Source: an uncultured bacterium
GTDB taxonomy: Bacteria > Bacillota_I > Bacilli_A > RFN20 > CAG-826
Direction of reading: 5' to 3'
NCBI GenBank assembly: GCA_949297805.1
Contig: CASFTG010000001.1
Span: 434,001-498,000, forward strand
Length of the DNA: 64,000 bases
Shown: piece after piece, positions 14,895 through 23,540 of the stretch
How the letters are laid out: every line of letters begins with the position of its first letter
Position numbering within the stretch: the stretch's first letter is position 1
Notes under the pieces: generated by a model
Told to the model about the DNA's origin: nothing
What the model saw: only the letters and a program-made list of their open reading frames with translations
Databases searched by the model: none
Program-made: the position numbers and the translations under genes

Positions 14895-16190
14895 ATGTAC
14901 GAACCGAAAATGGAATTGACCCCCGAGCAAGAAGCCATATTGCAGGGGAAGGAAGGAAAGACCAAGGCTAAGATGATGGAGTGCTTAGTCCGTTATGGCG
15001 ACGTCTTCGGCGCCAAGCGGCTCGCGCCCCTCACCTACAAGACCGGTCACTTAGTCACGAGCTTCGGCATCTCGATGCTCACGACTATTTATCCATTGAT
15101 GGATGAATTGATTGAAGCCGGGCTTAAAGCCGAAGGCGGCTTCACCGCCGACCCCCGGCCGATGGAATTCGAGAATTGCTCGGCTAATCCTTTAGAGAAA
15201 CTGGTCTTCAAGAAGATCATCTATGGGCGGCAACAAGAATACGAGGGGATGCTGAAGAAGGTCGGATTGAAGTCCGATGATTCGTTTACTTGCACCTGCT
15301 ATCTCCCCGAAGTCGGGAATGCTCCCAAGAAAGGCGATGTCATCTCTTGGGCTGAATCAAGCGCCGTCGTCTACGCCAACTCGGTCTTAGGGGCTAAATG
15401 CAACCGGAACTCCGGGGTCTTGGAATTATTCGGCACCATCTTAGGCTATGCCCCGGAATTTGGCTTCTTAACCGACGAAGGAAGGAAAGCCGATTATAAA
15501 GTCATCGTCAAAGGCGACCATCTCCCCGAAGCCCAGATCTTAGGCTCGGCCATCGGGATGAAGGTGATGGAGAAAGTTCCCTATATCGTCGGCCTTGATA
15601 AGTTCTTGAAGCCCTTGCCCGATGAAGACACCGTCGCTTATCTCAAAGACATGGGCGCCGCCTCGGCCAGCAATGGGGCGGTCGGCTTATATCACGTTGA
15701 AGGCATCACCCCGGAAGCCAAAGAGCAAGGGGAGAAATTGCTTAAAGATGACGCCAAAGAATACATTGTCGATGAGGCCGAGATCGAACGGGTCTATAAG
15801 TCCTATCCGATTATGTGGAAGAAGAAGGATAAAGCCCCTCAACGGGCCTTCATCGGCTGCCCCCATCTGACTTATAAGCAACTGGTCGATTGGACCAATA
15901 AATTCGAAGCTGGGCTAAAGGAAACCGGACGGAAGAAACTGACCTGCTACACCGTCCTAACCGCCGCCCCGGCGGTGGTCAAGAAGTTCAAGGCCACCCC
16001 GGATTACGCTAGGCTAATGGCGACCGGAGCCCACTTAGCTTCCATCTGCCCTCTTATGTATGCCGATAACCCCCTATGTGGGGCCAAGCGGCTCATCACC
16101 AATTCGAATAAGCTCCGGACCTATACCTTCGCTAAATACGCCAAAGACGAGGAATTGCTCAATATCCTCGTCGGAAAGGAGGGCAAGTAA
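14895..16190 (+). CDS. Aconitase X catalytic (large) subunit
   Basis: The 431-residue protein is an AcnX catalytic domain (formerly DUF521). It begins M-x-L-T-P-E-Q-E-A-I-L-Q-G, typical of the family. It has C-S-A-N-P and S-F-T-C-T-C-Y-L-P, then A-E-S-S-A-V-V-Y-A-N-S-V-L-G-A with a Cys-Asn-Arg-Asn after it, and I-G-C-P-H-L. These Cys are the likely iron-sulfur ligands. Known two-subunit AcnX enzymes dehydrate cis-3-hydroxyproline in bacteria or phosphomevalonate in archaea; the substrate here is unknown. It directly abuts the swivel-subunit gene, and the GGAAAGG ribosome site follows mgsA closely. Confidence 0.9.
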   Translation: MYEPKMELTPEQEAILQGKEGKTKAKMMECLVRYGDVFGAKRLAPLTYKTGHLVTSFGISMLTTIYPLMDELIEAGLKAEGGFTADPRPMEFENCSANPLEKLVFKKIIYGRQQEYEGMLKKVGLKSDDSFTCTCYLPEVGNAPKKGDVISWAESSAVVYANSVLGAKCNRNSGVLELFGTILGYAPEFGFLTDEGRKADYKVIVKGDHLPEAQILGSAIGMKVMEKVPYIVGLDKFLKPLPDEDTVAYLKDMGAASASNGAVGLYHVEGITPEAKEQGEKLLKDDAKEYIVDEAEIERVYKSYPIMWKKKDKAPQRAFIGCPHLTYKQLVDWTNKFEAGLKETGRKKLTCYTVLTAAPAVVKKFKATPDYARLMATGAHLASICPLMYADNPLCGAKRLITNSNKLRTYTFAKYAKDEELLNILVGKEGK

Positions 16191-16634
16191 ATGAAAGAGT
16201 TCCATGGCCGGGTCATCGCCCCTGGGTACTTCAAAGGGGAGGCCGCCGTCACCCATGGCGGGTTCAATACCCTCGCCTCCTTTCAAAAAAGCGCCCTTAA
16301 CAGCCACTGCAAGAAAGTCATCGTCTCCGATCAGAACAATCCTGACCTATTCGGGAAGAACATCACCGGCAAGGCCTTATGCCTCCCGATGACCATCGGC
16401 TCGACGACCGGAGGAATGATCATCCAGACGGTGGCGGCCCGGGGCATCGCCCCTTTGGCTTGGCTATTCAGCGAGCCGATCGATCCCCTTGCCGCCTCCG
16501 GTATCATCCTCGCCACCACCTGGAACGGGGTTAAGCTGGTCGCCGTCGATAACTTAGGACCGGATTTCCTCGAATCGGTCAAAACCGGCGATCAAGTCGA
16601 AGTCAAAGAAGACGGGACGGTCATCGTCTATTGA
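16191..16634 (+). CDS. Aconitase X swivel (small) subunit
   Basis: The 147-residue protein is the AcnX swivel domain (formerly DUF126). It opens with F-H-G-R-V-I-A-P-G and carries M-T-I-G-S-T-T-G-G (residues ~64-72), where the family has its active-site Ser loop, then L-A-W-L-F-S-E-P-I-D-P-L and A-A-S-G-I-I-L-A. It starts on the base after the large-subunit stop, with AAAGGAGGG before it. Together the two subunits make one hydro-lyase. A strong terminator follows, so mgsA, the large subunit and the small subunit are one operon. Confidence 0.9.
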   Translation: MKEFHGRVIAPGYFKGEAAVTHGGFNTLASFQKSALNSHCKKVIVSDQNNPDLFGKNITGKALCLPMTIGSTTGGMIIQTVAARGIAPLAWLFSEPIDPLAASGIILATTWNGVKLVAVDNLGPDFLESVKTGDQVEVKEDGTVIVY

Positions 16635-16640
16635 TAGCAG

Positions 16641-16669
16641 GGCCAATCCTTTCGGGGGTTGGCCTTTTT
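16641..16669 (+). terminator. Terminator of the mgsA-acnX operon
   Basis: GGCCAATCC (16641-16649) and GGGTTGGCC (16656-16664) form a 9-bp stem with a 6-base loop, followed by five T. Confidence 0.95.
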
Positions 16670-16670
16670 C

Positions 16671-16769
16671 TATAACGCGTTATCGAAAACTTATTCCTTT
16701 AACGTTCGATTCCATCGAATGAATTTGGATTTGCTATAACGGCGTTATCGCAAATGTTATCGTAATCGT
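16671..16769. repeat. GTTATCG repeats upstream of the frameshifted AlbA_2 gene
   Basis: TATAACGCGTTATCG (from 16671) and TATAACGGCGTTATCG (from about 16735) are near-identical imperfect palindromes, followed by a further GTTATCG and a degenerate copy. They lie between the acnX terminator and the AlbA_2 gene and could be operator sites or a decayed linker array. Confidence 0.6.
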
Positions 16770-16881
16770 TGTAGAAAAGGGGTCTCCCGGCGGTTTTCAA
16801 GGTAATCAATCTAAAGATTCGGTGACAAAAGTTGTCGCCATCTTTTTAGCGTTTCTTTACAATGGCTATGGGAATATTGAC

Positions 16882-18374
16882 ATGGGACTTTCGGTTGGGA
16901 TCGGCAAACTTCTCGATGGGCATACGGTCGACCGGCTCCGTTTATCCTTTGAACCGACCTACGATCCCGATTCGAGCATTCATGCGATTTGCGCCTTCGC
17001 CAATGGCCTAGAGGGAAACAATGGCGGCTTCATCATCATCGGGGTCGAAGAGGAAAACGGCTTGCTTAAGCAGCCGATCAAAGGACTAAATCCGAAAGAC
17101 ATCGACGCGATTCAAAAGGACATCGTCAATAAGTGCCACTTTATCCGACCTTTATATATTCCCCGGATCGACGTGGTCACTTATCTTGGGAAACACCTGA
17201 TTGTGCTTACCTGCACTGCCGGACAAGATGGCCCTTATTACGCGCCGAAATCCGTCTTCGCCAATCAGTCGGAGAAGTCGGTTTATGTCCGCCTTGGTAG
17301 CCTCAGTAGCGTCCCCACCCAATCCCAGTTAAGGGATTTATACGATCAATGCCAAATCATCCCTTTTGACGATCGGTATAATCCCTATATCGAATTATCC
17401 GATATCAGCCCTTTCTATTTGTTCGATTACCTTCGTGAGGTCCAAAGCGACCTATCCTCGTTAACGGATTCCGGGCTTTTCCCGATCCTCGAAAGCATGG
17501 AATTGGAGCGGGGGGGAACCCTAATCACCCGGAAATAAAAAACGCGGCGGTTTTGCTCTTTGGCAAAGAGGAATCGCTTCGCCGCCTTTTCCCTTACGCC
17601 TATATCGAGATGGTGATTGTGCCCTTTGCCGATGGACGTCAGATGAGCGAATTCAAATTCGACGGGCCGATCATCAAGTCCTTGCGGGATGCCTTGACCA
17701 AATTCTCCAACCTTGTTTTGGCTTGCCGAGTCAGCAAAAGCGATACTGATCCAAAGACCCAATGCGTCTGGAATTACCCTTATGCTGCCGTTAAGGAGGT
17801 CTTAGCCAACGCGGTCTATCATCGGGACTATAAGATCCATGAACCGATCACCGTCTTGGTGACCCCTTCCTTTCTGGAAGTCAAAAGCTTTCCAGGGCTG
17901 AATGCTTCAATCAACCTCGATTCCATCAACCAAGGCGAGCCCCAACGTCGGGGCAGTTACCGGAATCGCTTGCTTGGGAACTACCTGAAGGAAGCGGGGC
18001 TCACCGAAGGACGAAGGACCGGGATCCCGAGAATATTCACCAGCCTGGAGGCCAACGAATCGGACAAGCCGACGTTTTTGATGGATGGCGAACGGGAATC
18101 CCTAACCGTTCACTTGCCGATCCAAAAGCAATTCCTCGATGGTTCCAGTGGCGTCGAGATGCAGTTGGTGAATCAAGATGACGACTCGAAATCGAAGATC
18201 CTAATGGCTTTGTCGGCTGGGCCGTTATCCAGACGGGAGATCGCCGTATCGTTAGGGTATAAGGGTATCTCTGCCCGGTTCGCCGCGATGATCGTCAAAA
18301 TGGAGGAAGAGGGATTGATTCAATCGTTCGGCAACGGACGGGCGAAGAAGTATCGGCTGGCGTCTAGACGTTGA
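16882..18374 (+). pseudogene. AlbA_2 ATP-binding regulator, interrupted by a frameshift at a G7 run
   Basis: Two frames, 16882-17538 and 17553-18374, are halves of one ~497-residue AlbA_2 protein. The first carries the AlbA_2 domain (G-G-F-I-I-I-G-V-E-E-E-N-G). The second carries the GHKL-like part (V-K-E-V-L-A-N-A-V-Y-H-R-D-Y, then G-R-R-T-G-I-P-R-I) and a C-terminal winged helix (L-S-R-R-E-I-A-V-S-L-G-Y). The frame is lost at seven consecutive G (17510-17516). With eight G the reading becomes E-R-G-G-N-P-N-H-P-E-I-K-N-A-A-V-L-L-F-G-K, the expected family motif. It may be a phase-variable gene, a real mutation or a sequencing/assembly error. Confidence 0.75.
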
Positions 18375-18400
18375 TAAAAACCTGACGTTTTTACATCGCC

Positions 18401-18450
18401 AAATTCAATTTCTTCATTGCCATTGCCTTGTAACAATGTGGCGATGTAAA
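18401..18450. repeat. Diverged copy of the ~59-bp repeat flanking the next gene
   Basis: The segment shares AATTTCTTCAT, GCCATTGCC and GTGGCGATGTAAA with the two better copies at 18568-18626 and 20163-20221. An outer inverted repeat, ACATCGCCA with TGGCGATGT, brackets it. Confidence 0.6.
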
Positions 18451-18567
18451 CATTTAAAGTTTCCTTTCATCTTTTCAAAACATCGGAAAAATGATTGAAA
18501 TTAAAAGAAAATATTTATTTTTCCTTAAAGCGTTTAATTAAAGTGCACTTACAAAGTGAAATTTCGC

Positions 18568-18626
18568 TTCTATGACATTTTTAATTTCTTCATCGCCACT
18601 GCCATGTCATATCGTGGCGATGTAAA
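18568..18626. repeat. 59-bp direct repeat, left copy
   Basis: Identical to 20163-20221 at about 53 of 59 positions. It contains an internal inverted repeat CATCGCCAC / GTGGCGATG. The two copies bracket the minus-strand AlbA_2 gene. Confidence 0.8.
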
Positions 18627-18640
18627 TGGCTATCTTTTGA

Positions 18641-19972
18641 TCAATTCTCTCCGTTTTTCCAATAGCCGTCTTTGTCTCCGCCGACCCTGATTAAGTACCC
18701 AAGGTTTTTAAGTTTGCTGATCGCCCGCGAAATGGTGCGCTGGCTAACCCCAATCTTCTGACTTAAGTCTTTGGCTGTGAGGCTGGGTCTTTCATTTAAA
18801 AGCTGCCGGACTTTCGTTTCCGTCGCGCTTAATGAACGCGAGGTGCCATCGGTTTTGCGATAAAAGATAAAGCGAAACCCGAGTCCGGTATCGGCATAAT
18901 CGTATTTGACGTGCTCTTTGGCGCAATAGGCGAAGGCTCGTTCAAATCCGGTTGAATGTTTTTCAATTGTTTCGTCCATATAGAGGATATCGCATATCTT
19001 TGTGTTCAGAGGTATCGATTCTAATCCATCGAAAGCAAATTGCTCGGGGGTAAATGGCGATGGGAAATGTCCTGGGGAATAAATAATCACGCGATCGCGG
19101 AAAATCGTTACTTCGAATTCGGCGGCGATTCGTTCGTAGCTTCCGTGGGCAAAGGCATTAACGACAATTTTCCTAATGGCCTCTAGGGGAATCTCCGGTA
19201 TCTCTTTGCTCTTGATCCCGCCATCGAATACGACTTTCCAACTAATGTGTTCGGCGATGTATTTTTGGGTGGCGTCGATGCAATCGAAGATGTTGCCCTC
19301 AAACAATTTCATGTCAACGATGGTTAATCTTTCTTCAGTTTGATAGGTGGCGAATTTGACTTTCAGAGGATTGTTCTTCGAGAACAGGACGTTTCCAGCG
19401 TTGTTCAGATTACGGTCATCGTAAAGCAAACCCAATTTGCGAAGCACAATTTGTTTGGATGTGTACTCGAATCCTATCCGCCCGCATTTTTGCCCCCGCT
19501 CTATGTAAGCCTTGAGATCATCTTCGTTGACATCATCGATTGAATGGTGCGAATCCGACGTTTCCCACGTCTCGTAAGACCGTTTCTTTCGTTCTAGATA
19601 ATTTAACAGCATGGCTTGATCCATAACCTTGTCGCGATCGGCGAAGCGAAGGAAAAAACGTCCGAAAGCCGAATAAGGTGTGTTGTACCCTTCGAACGTG
19701 ACCTCGATGAACTGCTTTCCGTCAGCCGAGGTTAATTCGCGAACGGAATGGAAAAAAGATGGATTAACGTGGGATTCTAAATCGCGTGAAAGGTGATTTA
19801 AGGTGGCTTTTCCTGCTTGAACTCCTATGACATCGCCATTGTCATCGACTCCGAAATACAAAGTTCCGCGGCCGTGCTTGTTCAAAATGGCGGCGATTGA
19901 TTCGAAGCCGGATTTTTGCTGGGCCAGACTAGCTTTGAATTCAAGCTGCTCAGATTCTTTTCCGATGTTCAT
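18641..19972 (-). CDS. AlbA_2 (Schlafen-type) ATP-binding transcriptional regulator
   Basis: The 443-residue protein is intact. Residues ~1-115 are the AlbA_2 domain (E-S-E-Q-L-E-F-K, then G-R-G-T-L-Y-F-G-V-D-D-N-G-D-V-I-G-V). A middle region with L-N-N-A-G-N-V-L-F follows (the F-G-K strand of the family). The GHKL-like segment has P-L-E-A-I-R-K-I-V-V-N-A-F-A-H-G-S-Y. The C-terminus is a winged helix (L-T-A-K-D-L-S-Q-K-I-G-V-S-Q-R-T-I-S-R). It is oriented opposite to the other AlbA_2 genes in this cluster and is flanked by 59-bp direct repeats. Target unknown; autoregulation through the flanking dyads is a plausible inference. Confidence 0.85.
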   Translation of the reverse strand: MNIGKESEQLEFKASLAQQKSGFESIAAILNKHGRGTLYFGVDDNGDVIGVQAGKATLNHLSRDLESHVNPSFFHSVRELTSADGKQFIEVTFEGYNTPYSAFGRFFLRFADRDKVMDQAMLLNYLERKKRSYETWETSDSHHSIDDVNEDDLKAYIERGQKCGRIGFEYTSKQIVLRKLGLLYDDRNLNNAGNVLFSKNNPLKVKFATYQTEERLTIVDMKLFEGNIFDCIDATQKYIAEHISWKVVFDGGIKSKEIPEIPLEAIRKIVVNAFAHGSYERIAAEFEVTIFRDRVIIYSPGHFPSPFTPEQFAFDGLESIPLNTKICDILYMDETIEKHSTGFERAFAYCAKEHVKYDYADTGLGFRFIFYRKTDGTSRSLSATETKVRQLLNERPSLTAKDLSQKIGVSQRTISRAISKLKNLGYLIRVGGDKDGYWKNGEN

Positions 19973-20162
19973 AGACGATCCCCTTCATTGCCAAATATAT
20001 TTTGTTTATCGCCATTATAATCATTAATTAGTCTATTTACAAGATTTTCATTAAGAATCAAAGCTTTGGATGAATGGCAAAGAACACTGGTAACATCGAA
20101 TAAAATTTAAGCAAGTAACTTGATAGACTATATAAAAAAGAAAAATCAAAAATAATAACCGT
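19973..20162. other. AT-rich intergenic region between divergent AlbA_2 genes
   Basis: No gene is seen. The sequence is AT-rich and must contain the promoter of the minus-strand gene. I could not define boxes with confidence. Confidence 0.3.
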
Positions 20163-20221
20163 TTCTATGACAATTTTAATTTCTTCATCGCCATTGCCGT
20201 GTCCTAACGTGGCAATGTAAA
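20163..20221. repeat. 59-bp direct repeat, right copy
   Basis: Right-hand partner of 18568-18626, same orientation, six mismatches. Read on the minus strand, all three copies can encode Y-I-A-T...G-(N/S)-G-(D/N)-E-E-I, so they may derive from a coding tail. Confidence 0.8.
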
Positions 20222-20331
20222 GTTTTGTCTCCTTTCGCTTAACCATGTTTGGGAGATCGTTTCGAAATAAAACAATAATGCAATTGCATGTTCATTTTGT
20301 TATATTTTTGTTGTTTTTGACCTAGCGTAAC

Positions 20332-21402
20332 ATGGGAAGTTCTAAATTCACGAAATCGCCACCTCTATTAAGCGATTGCCCGGCGGGGCAAACGAATACC
20401 CCAAGCATCGAGAATGGGCATCCTTTAACCCAATATACTGATACCGACATCAACGCCAGGAAATATCGCCTTTGGGACCTTGACCCCTTTTCACTTTCAG
20501 AATATAGGGCGCGCTTCAAGCGCGAAAATCGCGATAATCGTTTCGCCGATCAATCTGACGAGCTTTTCTTCACCGCTATCGGAGCAGCCAGAAAAGAGGG
20601 CGATGAATACTTAGCGACCAATGCTGGCTTGCTTTGCTTTGGGTTTCTCCATCAAATTAGGGAGACCTTTCCCCTCTTCCAACTTGACTACATTCAAAGC
20701 GATGGTCAATCGATTCGCTGGGAACGCCGTATCAGCAGCGACGACCTATCTCCCGCCGGCAACCTTTTTCAATTCGTTCGGGCGGTGACCGAGCTGCTAA
20801 GCGGCAACCTTCCAGCCCCTTTTTACTTTAAAGACGGTTTCGATTCCGGGAAGAAATTGCTTTTTGAGACGGTTCGGGAGGGACTGATCAATGCTATCTT
20901 CAACGCCGATTATTCATTGCCTGGTGGCGTCAAGATGACCTTGACCCCGAACGAGGTAGCCATCCGTAATCCCGGTTTATTTGTTATCGATCTGCAAAAC
21001 GCTTTATATGGTGGCCTCTCAGTTCCTCGCAATGCCGGTGTGGCCTCGATCTTCCGTTCCATTCACTATGGGGAGAAGGCTGGGACTGGCATTCCCGCGA
21101 TGGCTGAGAACATGCGTCGGTTCGCTTTCCCCGACATCGCCTATGAGCAAGATGACAACGCGGTGACGACCACTTTACGGCTTTATCTCGTTCCGAACCT
21201 CGATGAAGAAACCCGAGCCTTGTTTAGGCTTATCGCCGGGGCCCGCGAGGGGATTTCGGTCGCTGAGGCCATGGAGCAGCTTCATTTTGGTCGGCGTAAA
21301 GTGGATGAGTTGCTCTCCTCGTTGCAAGCCAAAGGGCTTATCAAGACCAATGGCCAGGCAACCAGAGGGAAGCGTTACCTCAAGGCTTGGCGGACTGTTT
21401 GA
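20332..21402 (+). CDS. AlbA_2-family regulator lacking its AlbA_2 domain
   Basis: The 356-residue protein starts at the ATG at 20332 with no clear ribosome site. It enters the family only at its middle part: A-T-N-A-G-L-L-C-F-G, then V-R-E-G-L-I-N-A-I-F-N-A-D-Y (GHKL-like N box), I-R-N-P-G-L-F and G-E-K-A-G-T-G-I-P. A winged helix (S-V-A-E-A-M-E-Q-L-H-F-G-R-R-K-V-D-E) closes it. The usual ~110-residue N-terminal AlbA_2 domain is missing and is not found in any frame upstream, so the gene is either 5'-truncated by deletion or a natural short form. The first ~60 residues look unlike the family. Confidence 0.65.
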   Translation: MGSSKFTKSPPLLSDCPAGQTNTPSIENGHPLTQYTDTDINARKYRLWDLDPFSLSEYRARFKRENRDNRFADQSDELFFTAIGAARKEGDEYLATNAGLLCFGFLHQIRETFPLFQLDYIQSDGQSIRWERRISSDDLSPAGNLFQFVRAVTELLSGNLPAPFYFKDGFDSGKKLLFETVREGLINAIFNADYSLPGGVKMTLTPNEVAIRNPGLFVIDLQNALYGGLSVPRNAGVASIFRSIHYGEKAGTGIPAMAENMRRFAFPDIAYEQDDNAVTTTLRLYLVPNLDEETRALFRLIAGAREGISVAEAMEQLHFGRRKVDELLSSLQAKGLIKTNGQATRGKRYLKAWRTV

Positions 21403-21450
21403 TCGGATTCTTGTTCGTTTTGGGGTTTTAGTGAAAAGATTATTGGCCAG

Positions 21451-21549
21451 TTGAGCAAGAATATTTCGATTTGAGCAAGATTAATCAGTATCTGAACAAG
21501 ATTAATCGGTATCTGAGCAAGAATAACTGACGATTGAGCAAGATTCCGG
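21451..21549 (+). repeat. 21-bp periodic TGAGCAAGA direct repeats
   Basis: TGAGCAAGA or TGAACAAGA occurs at 21452, 21472, 21493, 21514 and 21535, spaced 20, 21, 21 and 21 bp, just after the truncated AlbA_2 gene. The central copies continue as TTAATC-GGTATC. One frame reads as seven-residue units (Y-L-N-K-I-N-R). Confidence 0.85.
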
Positions 21550-21598
21550 TGCTTTTGCTAGGAAATGACATTTTCAAAGCGCAAGCATTGAATTGAGA

Positions 21599-21687
21599 TT
21601 AGACGATTTGGCATTCCGCCATTGGTAATGTGGGCATTGCTGGTGACGGCCGTTGCCAATAATTATGTCTTTAATCTATCGTCTATC
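21599..21687. repeat. Nested inverted repeat upstream of the last AlbA_2 gene
   Basis: TAGACGAT near 21601 pairs with ATCGTCTA near 21679, and inside it TTGGCA pairs with TGCCAA. The rest of the 21403-21755 gap shows only the 21-bp array and a promoter-like TAAAAT close to the next start. Confidence 0.5.
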
Positions 21688-21755
21688 ATTTAACAATAAA
21701 ATAAACAGTTTTGTTTATAGTTGACAATTTGTAAAATAGATTGGCAGGAGCCGAT

Positions 21756-23351
21756 ATGCATTTGCCAAAGCATGAGACCTTGTTCGTTGAGTTTCAATCC
21801 GACGTATGCGCAGACGACGTTTTTGAATTCCGTTTGATTGATAACGTCGTCGGCATGGCTAATGCCAAAGGCGGGGTTATTTACGTCGGGGTCGAAGATG
21901 ATGGGAGAGTGACCGGGGTTAGCGAAAAGCATTCGGACCCCGCGGGAGTGGGGGCGATGATCGCCAGCCGCACTTTCCCCAGCGTCGCCGTCATCTCTGA
22001 ACTAAGCGAAGATAATGGCTTGCCAATTCTTACGATAAAGGTCAGCCCGAGCAATGCCATTATCACCACCTCCAGCGGCAAAACCGTCTATCGGCGTCTA
22101 AAACTCGATGGCACCCCAGAAAACGCCCCTTTGTTCCCGTCTCTATTCATGACCCGCCTTTCTTCATTACGGTTATTCGACTTCTCCTCGACCCCGTTAT
22201 TGAACGCCAGCGTCGATGACCTCGATCCCAATGAGCGTAACCGACTCCGGCGGATGATTTTGGTTCATAATGGCGATAAGTCCTTGCTCGATCTCGACGA
22301 CGAGGAGTTGGATTTCTCTTTGAAGCTGCGGGTCCGGACCGAGAATAACGAGGTTTATCCCACGGTCGCGGGCCTCTTGCTGATCGGGAAAGAAGAGAAA
22401 CTAGCCGCCTATATCCCGACCGCCATCACCGTCTTTCAATCATTGGTTGGGACCAATGTTAGCAAGAACGAGACCTTCATCCACCCTATTCTGCGGAGCT
22501 TCGATGAATTGTTCGAACGTTTTCAATTGCTGAACCAGGAACATGAGTTCCGGTACAAAATGCTCCGTGTCCCTTTGCCTGATTATTCAGCCGATGCCTT
22601 TCGCGAGGCCATCGTTAATGCTTATTCCCACCGGGATTACTCTTTGTTGCAAGGGGTCCGTTTTCTAGTTGAGTCGGACAAAATAACCATCACGAGCCCT
22701 GGAGGCTTTATTTCCGGGATTACCGCCGATAACCTTTTGACCGCCGAGCCCTGGGGGCGGAACCCGACCCTTTCGATGGCGTTAAAGCGGATTGGGCTGG
22801 CCGAACTGACCGGTCGGGGGGTCGATCGGATTTACCTTGGTTCAATCGAGATGGGGAAGATCCCGCCGACCTACGATGAATCGACTTCCGAGTATGTTCG
22901 CGTCGTCATCTTCAAATCGGTGCCGGATATCCGTTTTTGTCGCCTGCTAGCCGCGCTCCGCGACCGAAGCGGCAAGGAGCTTCCCTTTAATACCGTTTAC
23001 TTGCTTTATTCGCTGCGGGAGGGGCCTTTGAATCTTCGTTCGCTCGTCAACAAGATGGGTTATAGCGATTCCCGGGTCCTCTCGGTCATCGAAGATAGTA
23101 GAAGATATGGGGCTATCGAGGAAGAGGATGGGCTATATCGCCTCAAAGCTTTGGACGATGAGCCGCAGGACCAAGAGAATCGGATCATCGCCTATTTGAC
23201 TGAACATGGCACCATCAATAAGCAGGAAGCCGCCGATTTGCTTTCCCTCCCGCCTCGACAGGCCTATGGGGTGCTGTTGCAAATGGTAGGACAAGGGCGA
23301 TTGGTTTTGGCCCGGAAAGGAAAGTACGCCGCTTATAAACTCGCGGAATAG
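21756..23351 (+). CDS. AlbA_2 (Schlafen-type) ATP-binding transcriptional regulator, long form
   Basis: AGGAG lies five bases before the ATG at 21756, which is preferred over a TTG at 21741. The 531-residue protein has an AlbA_2 domain (F-V-E-F-Q-S-D, then A-K-G-G-V-I-Y-V-G-V-E-D-D-G), the V-A-G-L-L-L-I-G-K strand, the GHKL-like F-R-E-A-I-V-N-A-Y-S-H-R-D-Y, I-T-S-P-G-G-F and L-T-G-R-G-V-D-R-I. It ends in two winged-helix domains (residues ~385-455 and ~470-530). The tandem DNA-binding heads distinguish it from the other copies. An array of TTTTAACTTACA repeats follows the stop. Confidence 0.85.
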   Translation: MHLPKHETLFVEFQSDVCADDVFEFRLIDNVVGMANAKGGVIYVGVEDDGRVTGVSEKHSDPAGVGAMIASRTFPSVAVISELSEDNGLPILTIKVSPSNAIITTSSGKTVYRRLKLDGTPENAPLFPSLFMTRLSSLRLFDFSSTPLLNASVDDLDPNERNRLRRMILVHNGDKSLLDLDDEELDFSLKLRVRTENNEVYPTVAGLLLIGKEEKLAAYIPTAITVFQSLVGTNVSKNETFIHPILRSFDELFERFQLLNQEHEFRYKMLRVPLPDYSADAFREAIVNAYSHRDYSLLQGVRFLVESDKITITSPGGFISGITADNLLTAEPWGRNPTLSMALKRIGLAELTGRGVDRIYLGSIEMGKIPPTYDESTSEYVRVVIFKSVPDIRFCRLLAALRDRSGKELPFNTVYLLYSLREGPLNLRSLVNKMGYSDSRVLSVIEDSRRYGAIEEEDGLYRLKALDDEPQDQENRIIAYLTEHGTINKQEAADLLSLPPRQAYGVLLQMVGQGRLVLARKGKYAAYKLAE

Positions 23352-23353
23352 CC

Positions 23354-23457
23354 GTTTTAACTTACATTTTAATTTACCTAACTTACATTTTAACTTACAG
23401 GTTAACTTTTCAGAGGTTGCTAAAATGAGACAAAATGTAAATTAGATGTAAGTTAAA
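23354..23457. repeat. TTTTAACTTACA repeats, with inverted copies
   Basis: Four to five degenerate copies of TTTTAACTTACA run from 23354 to about 23410, and two inverted copies (TGTAAATTA, TGTAAGTTAAA) lie at 23434-23457. Read on the minus strand they could encode C-K-L-K units. Confidence 0.75.
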
Positions 23458-23540
23458 CCAGCCTATTAATCGAATAAATATCAAAAAGGCTAAATTTCAA
23501 AAACCTAAAATTGTTGACGTTTCGTTTAATTTACATCAAC

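Noticed and set aside
18568..20221. Insertion sequence
   Set aside because: The 59-bp repeats are direct, not terminal inverted repeats, and the enclosed gene is a regulator, not a transposase. No transposase was seen anywhere in the window.
20058..20246. 62-codon open frame on the minus strand
   Set aside because: It reads through the right-hand 59-bp repeat, has no ribosome site, and its in-frame counterpart at the left copy has a stop.
5641..23457. CRISPR arrays
   Set aside because: The repeats are 9-21 bp units with little or no spacer, or widely separated 59-bp copies. There are no unique 30-bp spacers and no cas genes.
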